64,000 nucleotides of DNA from Dysgonomonas sp. PF1-14 (GTDB lineage Bacteria > Bacteroidota > Bacteroidia > Bacteroidales > Dysgonomonadaceae): assembly GCF_029892965.1 (NCBI RefSeq), contig NZ_JARXWN010000018.1, forward strand, positions 27,953 to 91,952. Direction: 5' to 3'. Below are positions 44,240 through 52,127 of this stretch, piece by piece. The number at the start of each line of letters is the position of its first letter. The first letter of the stretch is position 1. The notes beneath the pieces were generated by a model. The model was not told the DNA's origin. It was given only the letters and a program-made list of their open reading frames with translations, and did not search any database. A program made the position numbers and the translations under genes.

Positions 44240-44686
44240 ATGAAAAATCTGATTTATGTTTTTGCTGCAATAGTCCTGATCTCTTGCGGTGGCGGAACAA
44301 ATAAGAAAGCGAGTGCGACGGCGCAAACAAAGGGAGCAGCTCAGGGCGACCGCATAGAAGTTCTTTATTTTCATGGAGCGCAACGCTGTATTACCTGCCG
44401 TGCCATCGAGAAACATACCATAGAATTACTGGATAGCCTATATTCAAAAGAGTTGGCAAACGGCGCTATCGTGTTCAAAGCGATAGATATTTCGCAAAAG
44501 GAAAACGAAGCGATTGCGGACAAATATGAAGTTACTTGGTCTTCATTGTTTATCAACGGATGGAAGAACAATCAGGAAACCATTAACAATATGACCGACT
44601 ACGCTTTTTCTTATGTGAAAGGGCAACCGGACGTTTTCAAAACCGGAATTAAGGATAAGATTGAAGAACTACGCCCGAAGCAGTAA
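44240..44686 (+). CDS. arsF: ArsF-type lipoprotein (nitroarsenical reduction partner)
   Basis: The 148-residue protein has a lipoprotein signal (LIYVFAAIVLISCGGG) and a thioredoxin-like domain with VLYFHGAQRCITCRAIEKHT (CxxC) and YEVTWSSLFINGW. This fits ArsF, named as a subunit for reduction of nitrophenyl arsenicals. The stop overlaps the arsG ATG by one base (TAATGG). It is probably anchored to the membrane, facing the periplasm. Confidence 0.8.
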   Translation: MKNLIYVFAAIVLISCGGGTNKKASATAQTKGAAQGDRIEVLYFHGAQRCITCRAIEKHTIELLDSLYSKELANGAIVFKAIDISQKENEAIADKYEVTWSSLFINGWKNNQETINNMTDYAFSYVKGQPDVFKTGIKDKIEELRPKQ

Positions 44687-45387
44687 TGGAGTACATTCAG
44701 TCGCTTTTAGAGAATAGCAACATCCCCGTTATCACCGCATTTCTTTTAGGGATTCTGACAGCTATAAGCCCGTGTCCGTTGGCTACTAACATAACGGCCA
44801 TAGGCTTTATCAGTAAAGATATAGAGAATAAGCATAAGATTTTCTTAAACGGTCTGCTATATACGCTGGGAAGGGTTATCGCCTATACCGCTTTGGGATT
44901 CATACTCATTCCGATACTACGGGAAGGTGCAAGTATGTACTCCGTTCAGAAATTCATCGGCAAATACGGCAGCATGGTTATCGCTCCGGCACTTATTCTT
45001 ATCGGAATTTTTATGCTGGATATAATCAAAATCAGAATGCCACAAATCAACATGGGCGGGCATAAAGTGAAAGCCAAAGGCGGATGGGGAGCGTTATTGT
45101 TAGGGATTCTTTTCTCCCTTGCGTTCTGCCCCACAAGCGGAGTGTTTTACTTCGGGATGTTGATACCGATGTCGGCTACCGTATCAGGTGGTTTTCTACT
45201 ACCCGTTGTGTATGCCATAGCAACAGGATTACCCGTAATTATCGTTGCATGGATATTGGCTTACAGCGTTGCCGGGCTGGGTAAATTCTACAACCGGATG
45301 CAAACGTTTGAAAAATGGATGCGAAAAATAGTAGCTGTCCTTTTTATTGCAATCGGTATTTGCTATTTGATAATTAACTATTTATAA
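44686..45387 (+). CDS. arsG: ArsG-type aromatic arsenical efflux permease
   Basis: The 233-residue membrane protein is of the DsbD/CcdA type with six to seven helices: LLGILTAISPCPLATNITAI, a repeat LLGILFSLAFCPTSGVFYFG with paired Cys-Pro motifs, and a C-terminal KIVAVLFIAIGICYLIINYL. In arsEFG operons this protein (ArsG) exports trivalent aromatic aminobenzylarsenicals. It overlaps arsF by one base and lies 10 bases before arsD. Confidence 0.82.
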   Translation: MEYIQSLLENSNIPVITAFLLGILTAISPCPLATNITAIGFISKDIENKHKIFLNGLLYTLGRVIAYTALGFILIPILREGASMYSVQKFIGKYGSMVIAPALILIGIFMLDIIKIRMPQINMGGHKVKAKGGWGALLLGILFSLAFCPTSGVFYFGMLIPMSATVSGGFLLPVVYAIATGLPVIIVAWILAYSVAGLGKFYNRMQTFEKWMRKIVAVLFIAIGICYLIINYL

Positions 45388-45397
45388 TAAGAACAAT

Positions 45398-45724
45398 ATG
45401 AAAAAGATAGAAATATTTGACCCCGCTTTATGTTGCCCCACAGGATTGTGTGGGCCGAACATAAACCCTGAACTGTTGAGGATCGCCGCAATGACGGAAG
45501 CCCTGAAACGCAAAGGGGTAGCTATCGAACGCCATAACCTGCGGGATGAACCGCAACTCTATGTTTCCAACAAGGTGGTGAACGACTATTTGCAGGAACA
45601 CGGTGCGGAAGCCTTGCCTATTACCTTAGTGGACGGCGTTGTAACCGTATCGAAAGGTTATCCGACAACGGAACAGCTAATGGAATGGACTGGCGTGGAT
45701 TTGGGTTTTGTGAATTTAAAATAA
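45398..45724 (+). CDS. arsD: Arsenite metallochaperone
   Basis: The 108-residue protein starts KKIEIFDPALCCPTGLCGPN, containing the vicinal Cys pair (Cys12-13) and Cys18 used by ArsD to bind As(III) and hand it to ArsA. The thioredoxin-like fold continues with LPITLVDGVVTVSKGYPTTE. No extra C-terminal Cys pairs are present. It is followed 9 bases later by arsA. Confidence 0.93.
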   Translation: MKKIEIFDPALCCPTGLCGPNINPELLRIAAMTEALKRKGVAIERHNLRDEPQLYVSNKVVNDYLQEHGAEALPITLVDGVVTVSKGYPTTEQLMEWTGVDLGFVNLK

Positions 45725-45733
45725 ACAGGGATA

Positions 45734-47416
45734 ATGAAAGCATTTAATCTGTCCGGCATTGGGCTTACAAAATACCTGTTCTTTACAGGAAAAGGTGGGG
45801 TAGGTAAAACATCGGTTGCCTGCGCTACTGCCGTAAGTTTAGCCGACAAAGGAGCGAAAATTTTATTAATCAGTACCGACCCCGCTTCCAACCTGCAAGA
45901 CGTATTCGGTCAAACGTTGGACGGACACGGTATTGCAATCAAGGAAGTTCCCGGACTTACGGTTGTCAATCTCGACCCCGAACAGGCAGCAGCCGAATAC
46001 CGCGAAAGCGTAATTTCTCCGTATAGGGGCAAATTACCCGAAAGCGTTATTCAGAATATGGAAGAACAGCTTTCAGGCTCTTGTACGGTAGAAATAGCCG
46101 CTTTCAATGCCTTTTCGGACTTCATAACCGATGAAAAGAAACAGACCGGGTTCGACCATATTATTTTCGACACTGCACCCACCGGACACACTTTGCGTAT
46201 GCTTCAACTGCCGTCGGCGTGGAGTACGTTCATTGACGAAAGTACGCGCGGCGCGTCTTGTTTGGGACAGTTATCGGGACTGGAAGAACGCAAGGGAATC
46301 TACAAACAGGCTGTTGCCACCCTTTCAGACGGGGATAAAACACGCCTGATACTGGTTAGCCGTCCTGAAACGACTGCTTTAAACGAAGCTGCCCGTTCCT
46401 CCCACGAACTTATGTCGCTGGGGATTAAGAACCAAACATTGGTTATCAATGGGGTGTTGCAACAAGTCGATGAACAGGATTCCGTTTCGAGTCAGATTCA
46501 CGGCAAACAGCAGTCGGCAATTAAAAATATGCCGGAAGGACTTACCGGATTTCCTCTGTTCAATGTTCCGCTTCGCTCTTACAACCTGTCAAACGTGGCG
46601 AATATCCGCCGTTTGCTGAGCGAAGATGAAGTTCAGCCTGTTGCCGGCTATAAACCGATAACCGGAGAAAAGAGCCTCGACAACCTGATAGACGATTTAT
46701 ACGCATCGGGCAAGCGGGTTATTTTCACTATGGGTAAAGGCGGTGTCGGCAAAACCACATTGGCCACCGGTATCGCATTAGGGTTGGTTTCCCGTGGTGC
46801 GAAAGTCCACCTGACAACTACCGACCCTGCGAATCACCTGAATTATGACCTTGCGGTTAAATCGGGACTGACAGTTAGCCGGATTGATGAAGCAGAGGTG
46901 TTGGAAAAATACAAAAACGAAGTCCGCAGTACGGCTGCGCCAACCATGAGCGCCGAAGATATGGAGTATATCGAAGAGGATTTACGTTCGCCATGCACTC
47001 AGGAGATAGCCGTGTTCAAGGCTTTCGCGGAAATCGTCGATAAAGCGGACAACGAGGTCATTGTGATTGATACCGCACCTACCGGACACACGCTGCTCCT
47101 GTTGGATGCTACGCAAAGCTACCACAAAGAAGTGGAGCGCACACAGGGTATTCCCGATTCGGTAAGCAAACTTTTACCCCGTTTAAGGAATGCCCGTGAA
47201 ACGGAAGTGGTTATCGTTACGTTACCCGAAGCCACGCCCGTATTTGAAGCGGAACGATTGCAAGTCGACCTGCAACGTGCCGGAATCAATAACAAATGGT
47301 GGGTGGTCAATTCCTGCCTGTCGTTGGTGGAAACCCAAAACCCATTCCTGCAAGCTAAAGCGCAAAGCGAATTAACATGGATAGAGAGAGTTAAACAACT
47401 ATCGAGCTGCTATTAA
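45734..47416 (+). CDS. arsA: Arsenite-stimulated ATPase
   Basis: The 560-residue ATPase has two homologous halves: KYLFFTGKGGVGKTSVACAT (residues 13-32) and VIFTMGKGGVGKTTLATGIA near residue 332, each with a DTAPTGHTLRML/DTAPTGHTLLLL motif. Metal-site cysteines lie in GSCTVEIAAF and SPCTQEIAVF. ArsA normally powers the ArsB pump. No arsB occurs in this operon, only arsG, so ArsA may energise ArsG or another pump. The stop lies near the start of the CDF gene, whose likely extended reading overlaps its end. Confidence 0.95.
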   Translation: MKAFNLSGIGLTKYLFFTGKGGVGKTSVACATAVSLADKGAKILLISTDPASNLQDVFGQTLDGHGIAIKEVPGLTVVNLDPEQAAAEYRESVISPYRGKLPESVIQNMEEQLSGSCTVEIAAFNAFSDFITDEKKQTGFDHIIFDTAPTGHTLRMLQLPSAWSTFIDESTRGASCLGQLSGLEERKGIYKQAVATLSDGDKTRLILVSRPETTALNEAARSSHELMSLGIKNQTLVINGVLQQVDEQDSVSSQIHGKQQSAIKNMPEGLTGFPLFNVPLRSYNLSNVANIRRLLSEDEVQPVAGYKPITGEKSLDNLIDDLYASGKRVIFTMGKGGVGKTTLATGIALGLVSRGAKVHLTTTDPANHLNYDLAVKSGLTVSRIDEAEVLEKYKNEVRSTAAPTMSAEDMEYIEEDLRSPCTQEIAVFKAFAEIVDKADNEVIVIDTAPTGHTLLLLDATQSYHKEVERTQGIPDSVSKLLPRLRNARETEVVIVTLPEATPVFEAERLQVDLQRAGINNKWWVVNSCLSLVETQNPFLQAKAQSELTWIERVKQLSSCY

Positions 47417-47438
47417 TTTCGGTTTCTTTCTTATAGAA

Positions 47439-47927
47439 ATGACAACCGGGCTTATTTCCCGGTCTATGGGCTTGGTTGCCGACAGCCTCGATATGTTAGC
47501 TGATGCGTTGGTCTATGGTATGAGCCTAATGGTAGTCGGCGCTGCAATTGCGAAGAAAAAACGGGTGGCATTGTGGAGTGGGATTCTACAAATAATCCTC
47601 GCTTTGCTCGGTTTATCGGAGGTTATCCGGCGATTTGTAGGTTTGGAAGTTATACCGGAGTTTCAAGCCATGATTGGAATTTCGCTATTGGCTTTAGCGG
47701 CAAACTCCGTATGTCTTTGGTTGTTACAACGCACCCAAAGTAAAGATGCACACATGAAAGCAAGTATTATTTTCTCGGCGAACGATGTTATTATAAATAT
47801 TGGGGTTATCGTTGCCGGGTTACTCGTTTGGTGGTTTGGGAGCAATCTACCTGACTTGATTATTGGTATAATAATATTTCTGATAGTGATACGCGGTGCT
47901 GTCCGTATTCTGAAACTTTCAAGGTAG
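47439..47927 (+). CDS. Cation diffusion facilitator family transporter (short)
   Basis: The 162-residue CDF-like protein has MTTGLISRSMGLVADSLDML with the metal-binding DSLDMLADAL (HxxxD equivalent), followed by four more helices, including ANDVIINIGVIVAGLLVWWF. It lacks the cytoplasmic C-terminal domain and, from the ATG, also the first helix. Upstream, the same frame reads NNYRAAINFGFFLIE, which looks like the missing first helix, but it contains no ATG before a stop codon overlapping arsA. The start may be non-standard, or the gene was truncated on joining the ars operon. Substrate is unknown. Confidence 0.7.
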   Translation: MTTGLISRSMGLVADSLDMLADALVYGMSLMVVGAAIAKKKRVALWSGILQIILALLGLSEVIRRFVGLEVIPEFQAMIGISLLALAANSVCLWLLQRTQSKDAHMKASIIFSANDVIINIGVIVAGLLVWWFGSNLPDLIIGIIIFLIVIRGAVRILKLSR

Positions 47928-47934
47928 CAAATAC

Positions 47935-47967
47935 AAAAAAGGCATCCGAAGCCTTGCCCCGGATGCC
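47935..47967 (-). terminator. Terminator of the topB transcript
   Basis: On the minus strand GGCATCCG pairs with CGGATGCC around a 10-base loop and is followed by TTTTTTG. It also marks the end of the convergent ars/CDF operon. Confidence 0.65.
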
Positions 47968-47968
47968 C

Positions 47969-47992
47969 ACCACTAAAAGATCAATGTTAAAC
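47969..47992 (+). promoter_or_regulatory. Shared leader motif, copy 1
   Basis: ACCACTAAAAGATCAATG followed by TTAAAC. The same motif is directly upstream of topB and mobA on the minus strand and of traE on the plus strand. Here no gene starts after it, so it may be a displaced leader. Confidence 0.45.
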
Positions 47993-48112
47993 GACTATTC
48001 CGAATCGTAAAACAAAGTCTTTCAGTGGCAAAGATACGATTAAGCGAGAACAGTGCAAAATTCATTTTAGCATTGTCGAGCGTGAGTATCTTATGAAAAT
48101 ATAATGAAGATT

Positions 48113-50221
48113 TTACTTAGAACGTCGTTTTTTGCTGCCTCCTTTATTTTGCGGGAACTCAAAGACTGTTTTATAGTCCGCATCGAATTTGATTGCTGCC
48201 TCGAAAGTGCTTCCGGTCTTACTGCTTACAAAACCTTTAATAAAGGCGGTCTTGCCGTTCATCAAAAGGTCTGTCAGTTGCCCGTCCGTCAGTTCCTTTT
48301 TAGCAATGGAACGCCATACGGTAAGCCCACAGCTTTCATTCTGACACTTGGCGACTTTATTGTAGATAACCACATTCCCGCTCTTGCATTTCGGGCAAGG
48401 GCATGACTGGCGGTTATCCTGTCGTTCAAATGTCATATCAAGCAATTCGGACGTTATCTGTGAAGCATAAACCTCTATTGCTTTATGGAATGTCGATGCC
48501 TCCATATCGCCCGATGCAATCTTATTGAGGGCTTGTTCCCATTGCCCTGTCATGGCAACGTCCGCTATCTTCTTGTCCTTTACCGCCAGATAGACCACCA
48601 GCCCCTTGTTTGTCGGGACAAGGGATTTCTTTTCACGTACGATATATTCACGCGAAAACAACGTTTCGATAATGCTTGCACGGGTGGCGGGTGTTCCGAT
48701 ACCGCAATCCTTCATCGCTTCGCGTTCTTCCTCGTTCTCTACCTCTTTGCCTGCACTTTCCATAGCCGCAAGCAACGAACTTTCCGTGTGAAGCGGGCGG
48801 GGTTTGGTCTGCTTCTCCTGTATTTCACAATCACGGATAGACAGGCTATCGCCTTCAATGAGGGCGGGCAGAACTGCCGTATCGTCCTCATCGTTTGGCT
48901 CGTCCTTAGAATTAAATACTGACCTCCAACCGGGGACGAGTGTAACGCTACCTTTGCAGGAGAAGTGTACGCCGCCCGCGTCAAGCGAAACGGTGGTGTT
49001 CTCTTTGATGCAACGTTCGCCGAAGGCTTCAAGCATACGCCCGGCGACCATATCGTAGATAAGCTGTTCGTCTTTGGATAATCCGGTAGCCGGATCTTCC
49101 GTAATAATCAGCGCATGGTGGTCTGTAACTTTCATATCGTCCACCGAACGGGTATTGAGCGTTGTATCGAACCTGCTGTCGATATACGTGCCGAAATCGG
49201 GATGCGAACGAAGCATAGCGATCAGGTGCGGTATTTCCTCCAGTACGTCTTCGGAGATATAGCGGCTGCCTGTTCGGGGATAAGATATTTTTTTCGCTTC
49301 GTACAATGCCTGCGCTATCGTCAGGGTCTTATCTGCCGAAAAACCATGCTTGCTGTTGGCTTCCTTTTGAAGCGTGGTAAGGTCGTAGAGCAAAGGCGAT
49401 TCTTGTTTGACCTCTTTACGCTCCACACCTGTAACCTTAACCGCTCCGGCTGCTTTGACCTGTGCCGTAACTTCTTCGGCGATGGTTCGAGTAACGAATT
49501 TATCCACCGAAAGGGCGGGAAAAGCCACAGCATCTTTCGCCGTATGGAGTTTCAGGCGGAAATAGGTTTGCGGTTTGAAATCCTTGTTTTCAAGGTATCG
49601 GCTGCAAATAATCGCCAGTGTCGGTGTCTGCACCCTACCGAGCGACCAGACACCATAACCTGCGGAGATAGAAAGTGCCTGACTTGCATTCAATCCCACT
49701 AACCAGTCAGCGGTACTGCGGGCTTTCGCCGAAGCATACAGGTTATCGTAATCACTTCCGGGACGTAGGGTTTGGAAACCGTCTTTGATTGCTCTGTCGG
49801 TAAGTGAGCTAATCCACAAACGGCGGAACGGAAGGGAACTGCCTATATATTCAAATATATAGCGAAATATGAGTTCTCCTTCACGTCCGGCATCGGTAGC
49901 TACAATAATTTCATCCCCACTATTGAACAGTTCTTTGATTACTTTAAGCTGTTTCATTACGCCGGGGTCATTCTTATACTCCTTGCCCTCTTTTACCTGA
50001 CGGGGCAACAGCTTAAATTCTTTCGGGAGTATCGGCAGGTTCTCACGTTTAAAACCCTCGATGCCGTAATGCTCCGGCATGGCAAGCCCGACCAAATGCC
50101 CGAAAGCCCATGTAACGGCATACCCGTTACCCTCTATATAGCCATCTTTTTTATTGTTTGCGCCGACTATGACTGCTATACTCTTAGCCACAGACGGTTT
50201 TTCTGCAATTATAATTTTCAT
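48113..50221 (-). CDS. topB: DNA topoisomerase III (type IA), CTn type
   Basis: The 702-residue enzyme begins KIIIAEKPSVAKSIAVIVGA (TOPRIM) with ATDAGREGELIFRYI, has active-site Tyr in KKISYPRTGSRYISED, and ends with a zinc-finger-like CPCPKCKSGNVV...CQNESCG and a basic tail (KGGSKKRRSK). Topoisomerase III genes of this form are standard in CTnDOT-family elements. The ATG follows the shared leader motif ACCACTAAAA directly. The gene is followed by a terminator. Confidence 0.95.
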   Translation of the reverse strand: MKIIIAEKPSVAKSIAVIVGANNKKDGYIEGNGYAVTWAFGHLVGLAMPEHYGIEGFKRENLPILPKEFKLLPRQVKEGKEYKNDPGVMKQLKVIKELFNSGDEIIVATDAGREGELIFRYIFEYIGSSLPFRRLWISSLTDRAIKDGFQTLRPGSDYDNLYASAKARSTADWLVGLNASQALSISAGYGVWSLGRVQTPTLAIICSRYLENKDFKPQTYFRLKLHTAKDAVAFPALSVDKFVTRTIAEEVTAQVKAAGAVKVTGVERKEVKQESPLLYDLTTLQKEANSKHGFSADKTLTIAQALYEAKKISYPRTGSRYISEDVLEEIPHLIAMLRSHPDFGTYIDSRFDTTLNTRSVDDMKVTDHHALIITEDPATGLSKDEQLIYDMVAGRMLEAFGERCIKENTTVSLDAGGVHFSCKGSVTLVPGWRSVFNSKDEPNDEDDTAVLPALIEGDSLSIRDCEIQEKQTKPRPLHTESSLLAAMESAGKEVENEEEREAMKDCGIGTPATRASIIETLFSREYIVREKKSLVPTNKGLVVYLAVKDKKIADVAMTGQWEQALNKIASGDMEASTFHKAIEVYASQITSELLDMTFERQDNRQSCPCPKCKSGNVVIYNKVAKCQNESCGLTVWRSIAKKELTDGQLTDLLMNGKTAFIKGFVSSKTGSTFEAAIKFDADYKTVFEFPQNKGGSKKRRSK

Positions 50222-50244
50222 TTTAACATTGATTTTTTAGTGGT
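50222..50244 (-). promoter_or_regulatory. Shared leader motif, copy 2 (topB)
   Basis: Minus strand ACCACTAAAAAATCAATG then TTAAA, ending exactly at the topB ATG. See also 47969, 58498 and 61246. Confidence 0.5.
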
Positions 50245-50256
50245 TTGAATAATGGA

Positions 50257-51822
50257 TTACATCTTGCGCCCTTTCCCTTTCTTCGGAGCGGCAGGGGATT
50301 GTTTCTGTTCCTGCTTCTGCTCTTTTTTCTTCGCCTGCTTTTCGGTAGGCTGCGACTGACCTTTCTTTAGCGGCTCGGTGGAATGTTTGGTCGCTTCGTT
50401 GGTCTTACCCTCGTTATTGACGGCAACCTGCGTTTTACTCTCTGCGGCGGGTTTGATGTTCTGTCCCTCTTTGACAGCCTGCTTCGCTTCGATAGCTCGC
50501 ACCTGATCGGGGTGCTTGGTGGTATGGCGAACCTTTCCCCTGTTTTCGTCAATCCATACCCACGCATTGTACTTCTGCCCTTTCTGATCGGTGGCTTCCA
50601 CTTTTTGCGCTCCCGAAGCATCCGCCTGTTGTTTGGGCTTCTGCGATTCCATGTCCTTGACAAAGACATGTTCTTTGTTACACAGCTTGTCGAAATCTTC
50701 ACGGGAAAGTTGTACGCCGCCCTGTTTGGAATAAACCCAAATCTCACCGAGCTTGCGGGCTTTAGGCATTTTCTGTTCCTGACCTTCCGCCTGTCCCTCG
50801 CCCTGCTTGGCTCGTCGCTCTTGGTTGAACTGCTGGCGTTGCTCATCGCTGAACTTGAAATCAAAGTTTTTACTGGCGGCGTTGTACTGAACGAAGCGGT
50901 CAATCTTTGAGGGTTCTTCGCCTTGCTTCGTTTTCTTATCCATACCCTCAATCCAAACGGCTTTACCCTCTTTCAATCCTTGCTGTTGTTCATTGGAAAG
51001 CGGGGCGTTTTTCAAGGTCTGCGGAATATAAATATCCTTCAACGCCATAGCCTCAAAGCGGTTGGTAAGTTTATCAAGGGAGATAAGCGAAGGAACTTTT
51101 TCGCCTCCGGCTATGGGTTCAAGGTCGAACACACGCCCGCCGTGTCCTGTCTTTTGGAACTGCTCTTTATCCTGCTCGGTAAAGACAACTCCCATGAACG
51201 GCTTTTCAAAATCGGGCTGCTCTTGTTTGGGATGGGCAGCGACTTTGATACTACCATCCGGCTGCTGTTCCAACGATAAGCGGGCTTGCATGGGAAATTC
51301 CTGTCCGTCAACGGCGGGTTTAATATCGACCAGACCGGGCGACTTATGCCCGTAAACCATTGCTTTGAGGGCATCTTGCAAGTTCTCGCCGGAAACACCC
51401 AATTTTTCAACTTCTTTCCAGTTGAGCTTATTCAGGTCTAAGGGTTGATACTTGCCTGTAAACTCTACCTCTATGCGTATCTTACCGTCAAATTTGACAC
51501 GGTACGGGTCGAGTGCCTTGTCTTTGTGGTCAATACGGATAAGTTTGTCGAGGAAAGCCGCAACCTTATCTGCTGCTGATGCAGTAACAGCATAAACACC
51601 CGTATGCGATGGGTGGCTGAACTGCGCCGAAAACTTCTTGAAGAAATTCTCCAACGCATTACCATTGGTATCAATCTTCATGAACTGGTCGGCGTTCTCT
51701 TTCTTGGGATCGACCGTTTTCAACTTGCCGTCCTGTTCTCCTGCGATGACTTTAAGTTTGCCATCTTCGCCTTGTGTCAGAAAGACTTTAGGCTCTTCAC
51801 TTTTTACTTTTTTTTCGTCCAT
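50257..51822 (-). CDS. DUF3945 domain protein of conjugative transposon
   Basis: The 521-residue protein (start MDEKKVKSEEPKVFLTQGED) is rich in Gln, Lys and Glu. DUF3945 features: SHTGVYAVTASAADKVAAFL early, and two repeats such as FTEQDKEQFQKTGHGGRVFDL and LSREDFDKLCNKEHVFVKDM. The last 90 residues are a low-complexity basic tail (KKKEQKQEQKQSPAAPKKGK). These proteins are common next to topB in Bacteroidales elements; function unknown, perhaps DNA binding. The upstream ATG at 51846 falls in a hairpin and is rejected. Confidence 0.8.
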   Translation of the reverse strand: MDEKKVKSEEPKVFLTQGEDGKLKVIAGEQDGKLKTVDPKKENADQFMKIDTNGNALENFFKKFSAQFSHPSHTGVYAVTASAADKVAAFLDKLIRIDHKDKALDPYRVKFDGKIRIEVEFTGKYQPLDLNKLNWKEVEKLGVSGENLQDALKAMVYGHKSPGLVDIKPAVDGQEFPMQARLSLEQQPDGSIKVAAHPKQEQPDFEKPFMGVVFTEQDKEQFQKTGHGGRVFDLEPIAGGEKVPSLISLDKLTNRFEAMALKDIYIPQTLKNAPLSNEQQQGLKEGKAVWIEGMDKKTKQGEEPSKIDRFVQYNAASKNFDFKFSDEQRQQFNQERRAKQGEGQAEGQEQKMPKARKLGEIWVYSKQGGVQLSREDFDKLCNKEHVFVKDMESQKPKQQADASGAQKVEATDQKGQKYNAWVWIDENRGKVRHTTKHPDQVRAIEAKQAVKEGQNIKPAAESKTQVAVNNEGKTNEATKHSTEPLKKGQSQPTEKQAKKKEQKQEQKQSPAAPKKGKGRKM

Positions 51823-51840
51823 AATAAATATGTTTTTATT

Positions 51841-51860
51841 CTGCATTAATAGTAATGCAG
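51841..51860. other. Hairpin in the leader of the DUF3945 gene
   Basis: CTGCATTA-ATAG-TAATGCAG is a perfect 8-bp stem with a 4-base loop, 19 bases upstream of the DUF3945 ATG. It overlaps an alternative start and could mask or regulate translation. Confidence 0.45.
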
Positions 51861-52097
51861 AACGAAAGTAAGTCTAAGTAATGGATTGACTGCAAGGATT
51901 TAAGGCGATGGATGCTTGTGTCCGGGGTTGTCTGGGGTGATTTGAAATATGACTATAAAAATGACCTTTATTCCGACCTCAAAAGTGAAATTTTAGATAT
52001 GATTATACAGATAAGTTCTGTTTGGCTAAAAACATCTTCAATACAATCAAGCTCAAAGGTTTCAGCCAAATCGCACCCCTGTGTCTCAAATATTTAG

Positions 52098-52105
52098 TAT
52101 TTTTG
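52098..52105 (+). promoter_or_regulatory. Possible promoter -7 element of the TrlF-like gene
   Basis: TATTTTTG fits TAnnTTTG, 22 bases before the ATG. No clear -33 element was found. Confidence 0.4.
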
Positions 52106-52127
52106 TGCGATTAAGAAATTTTTTATT

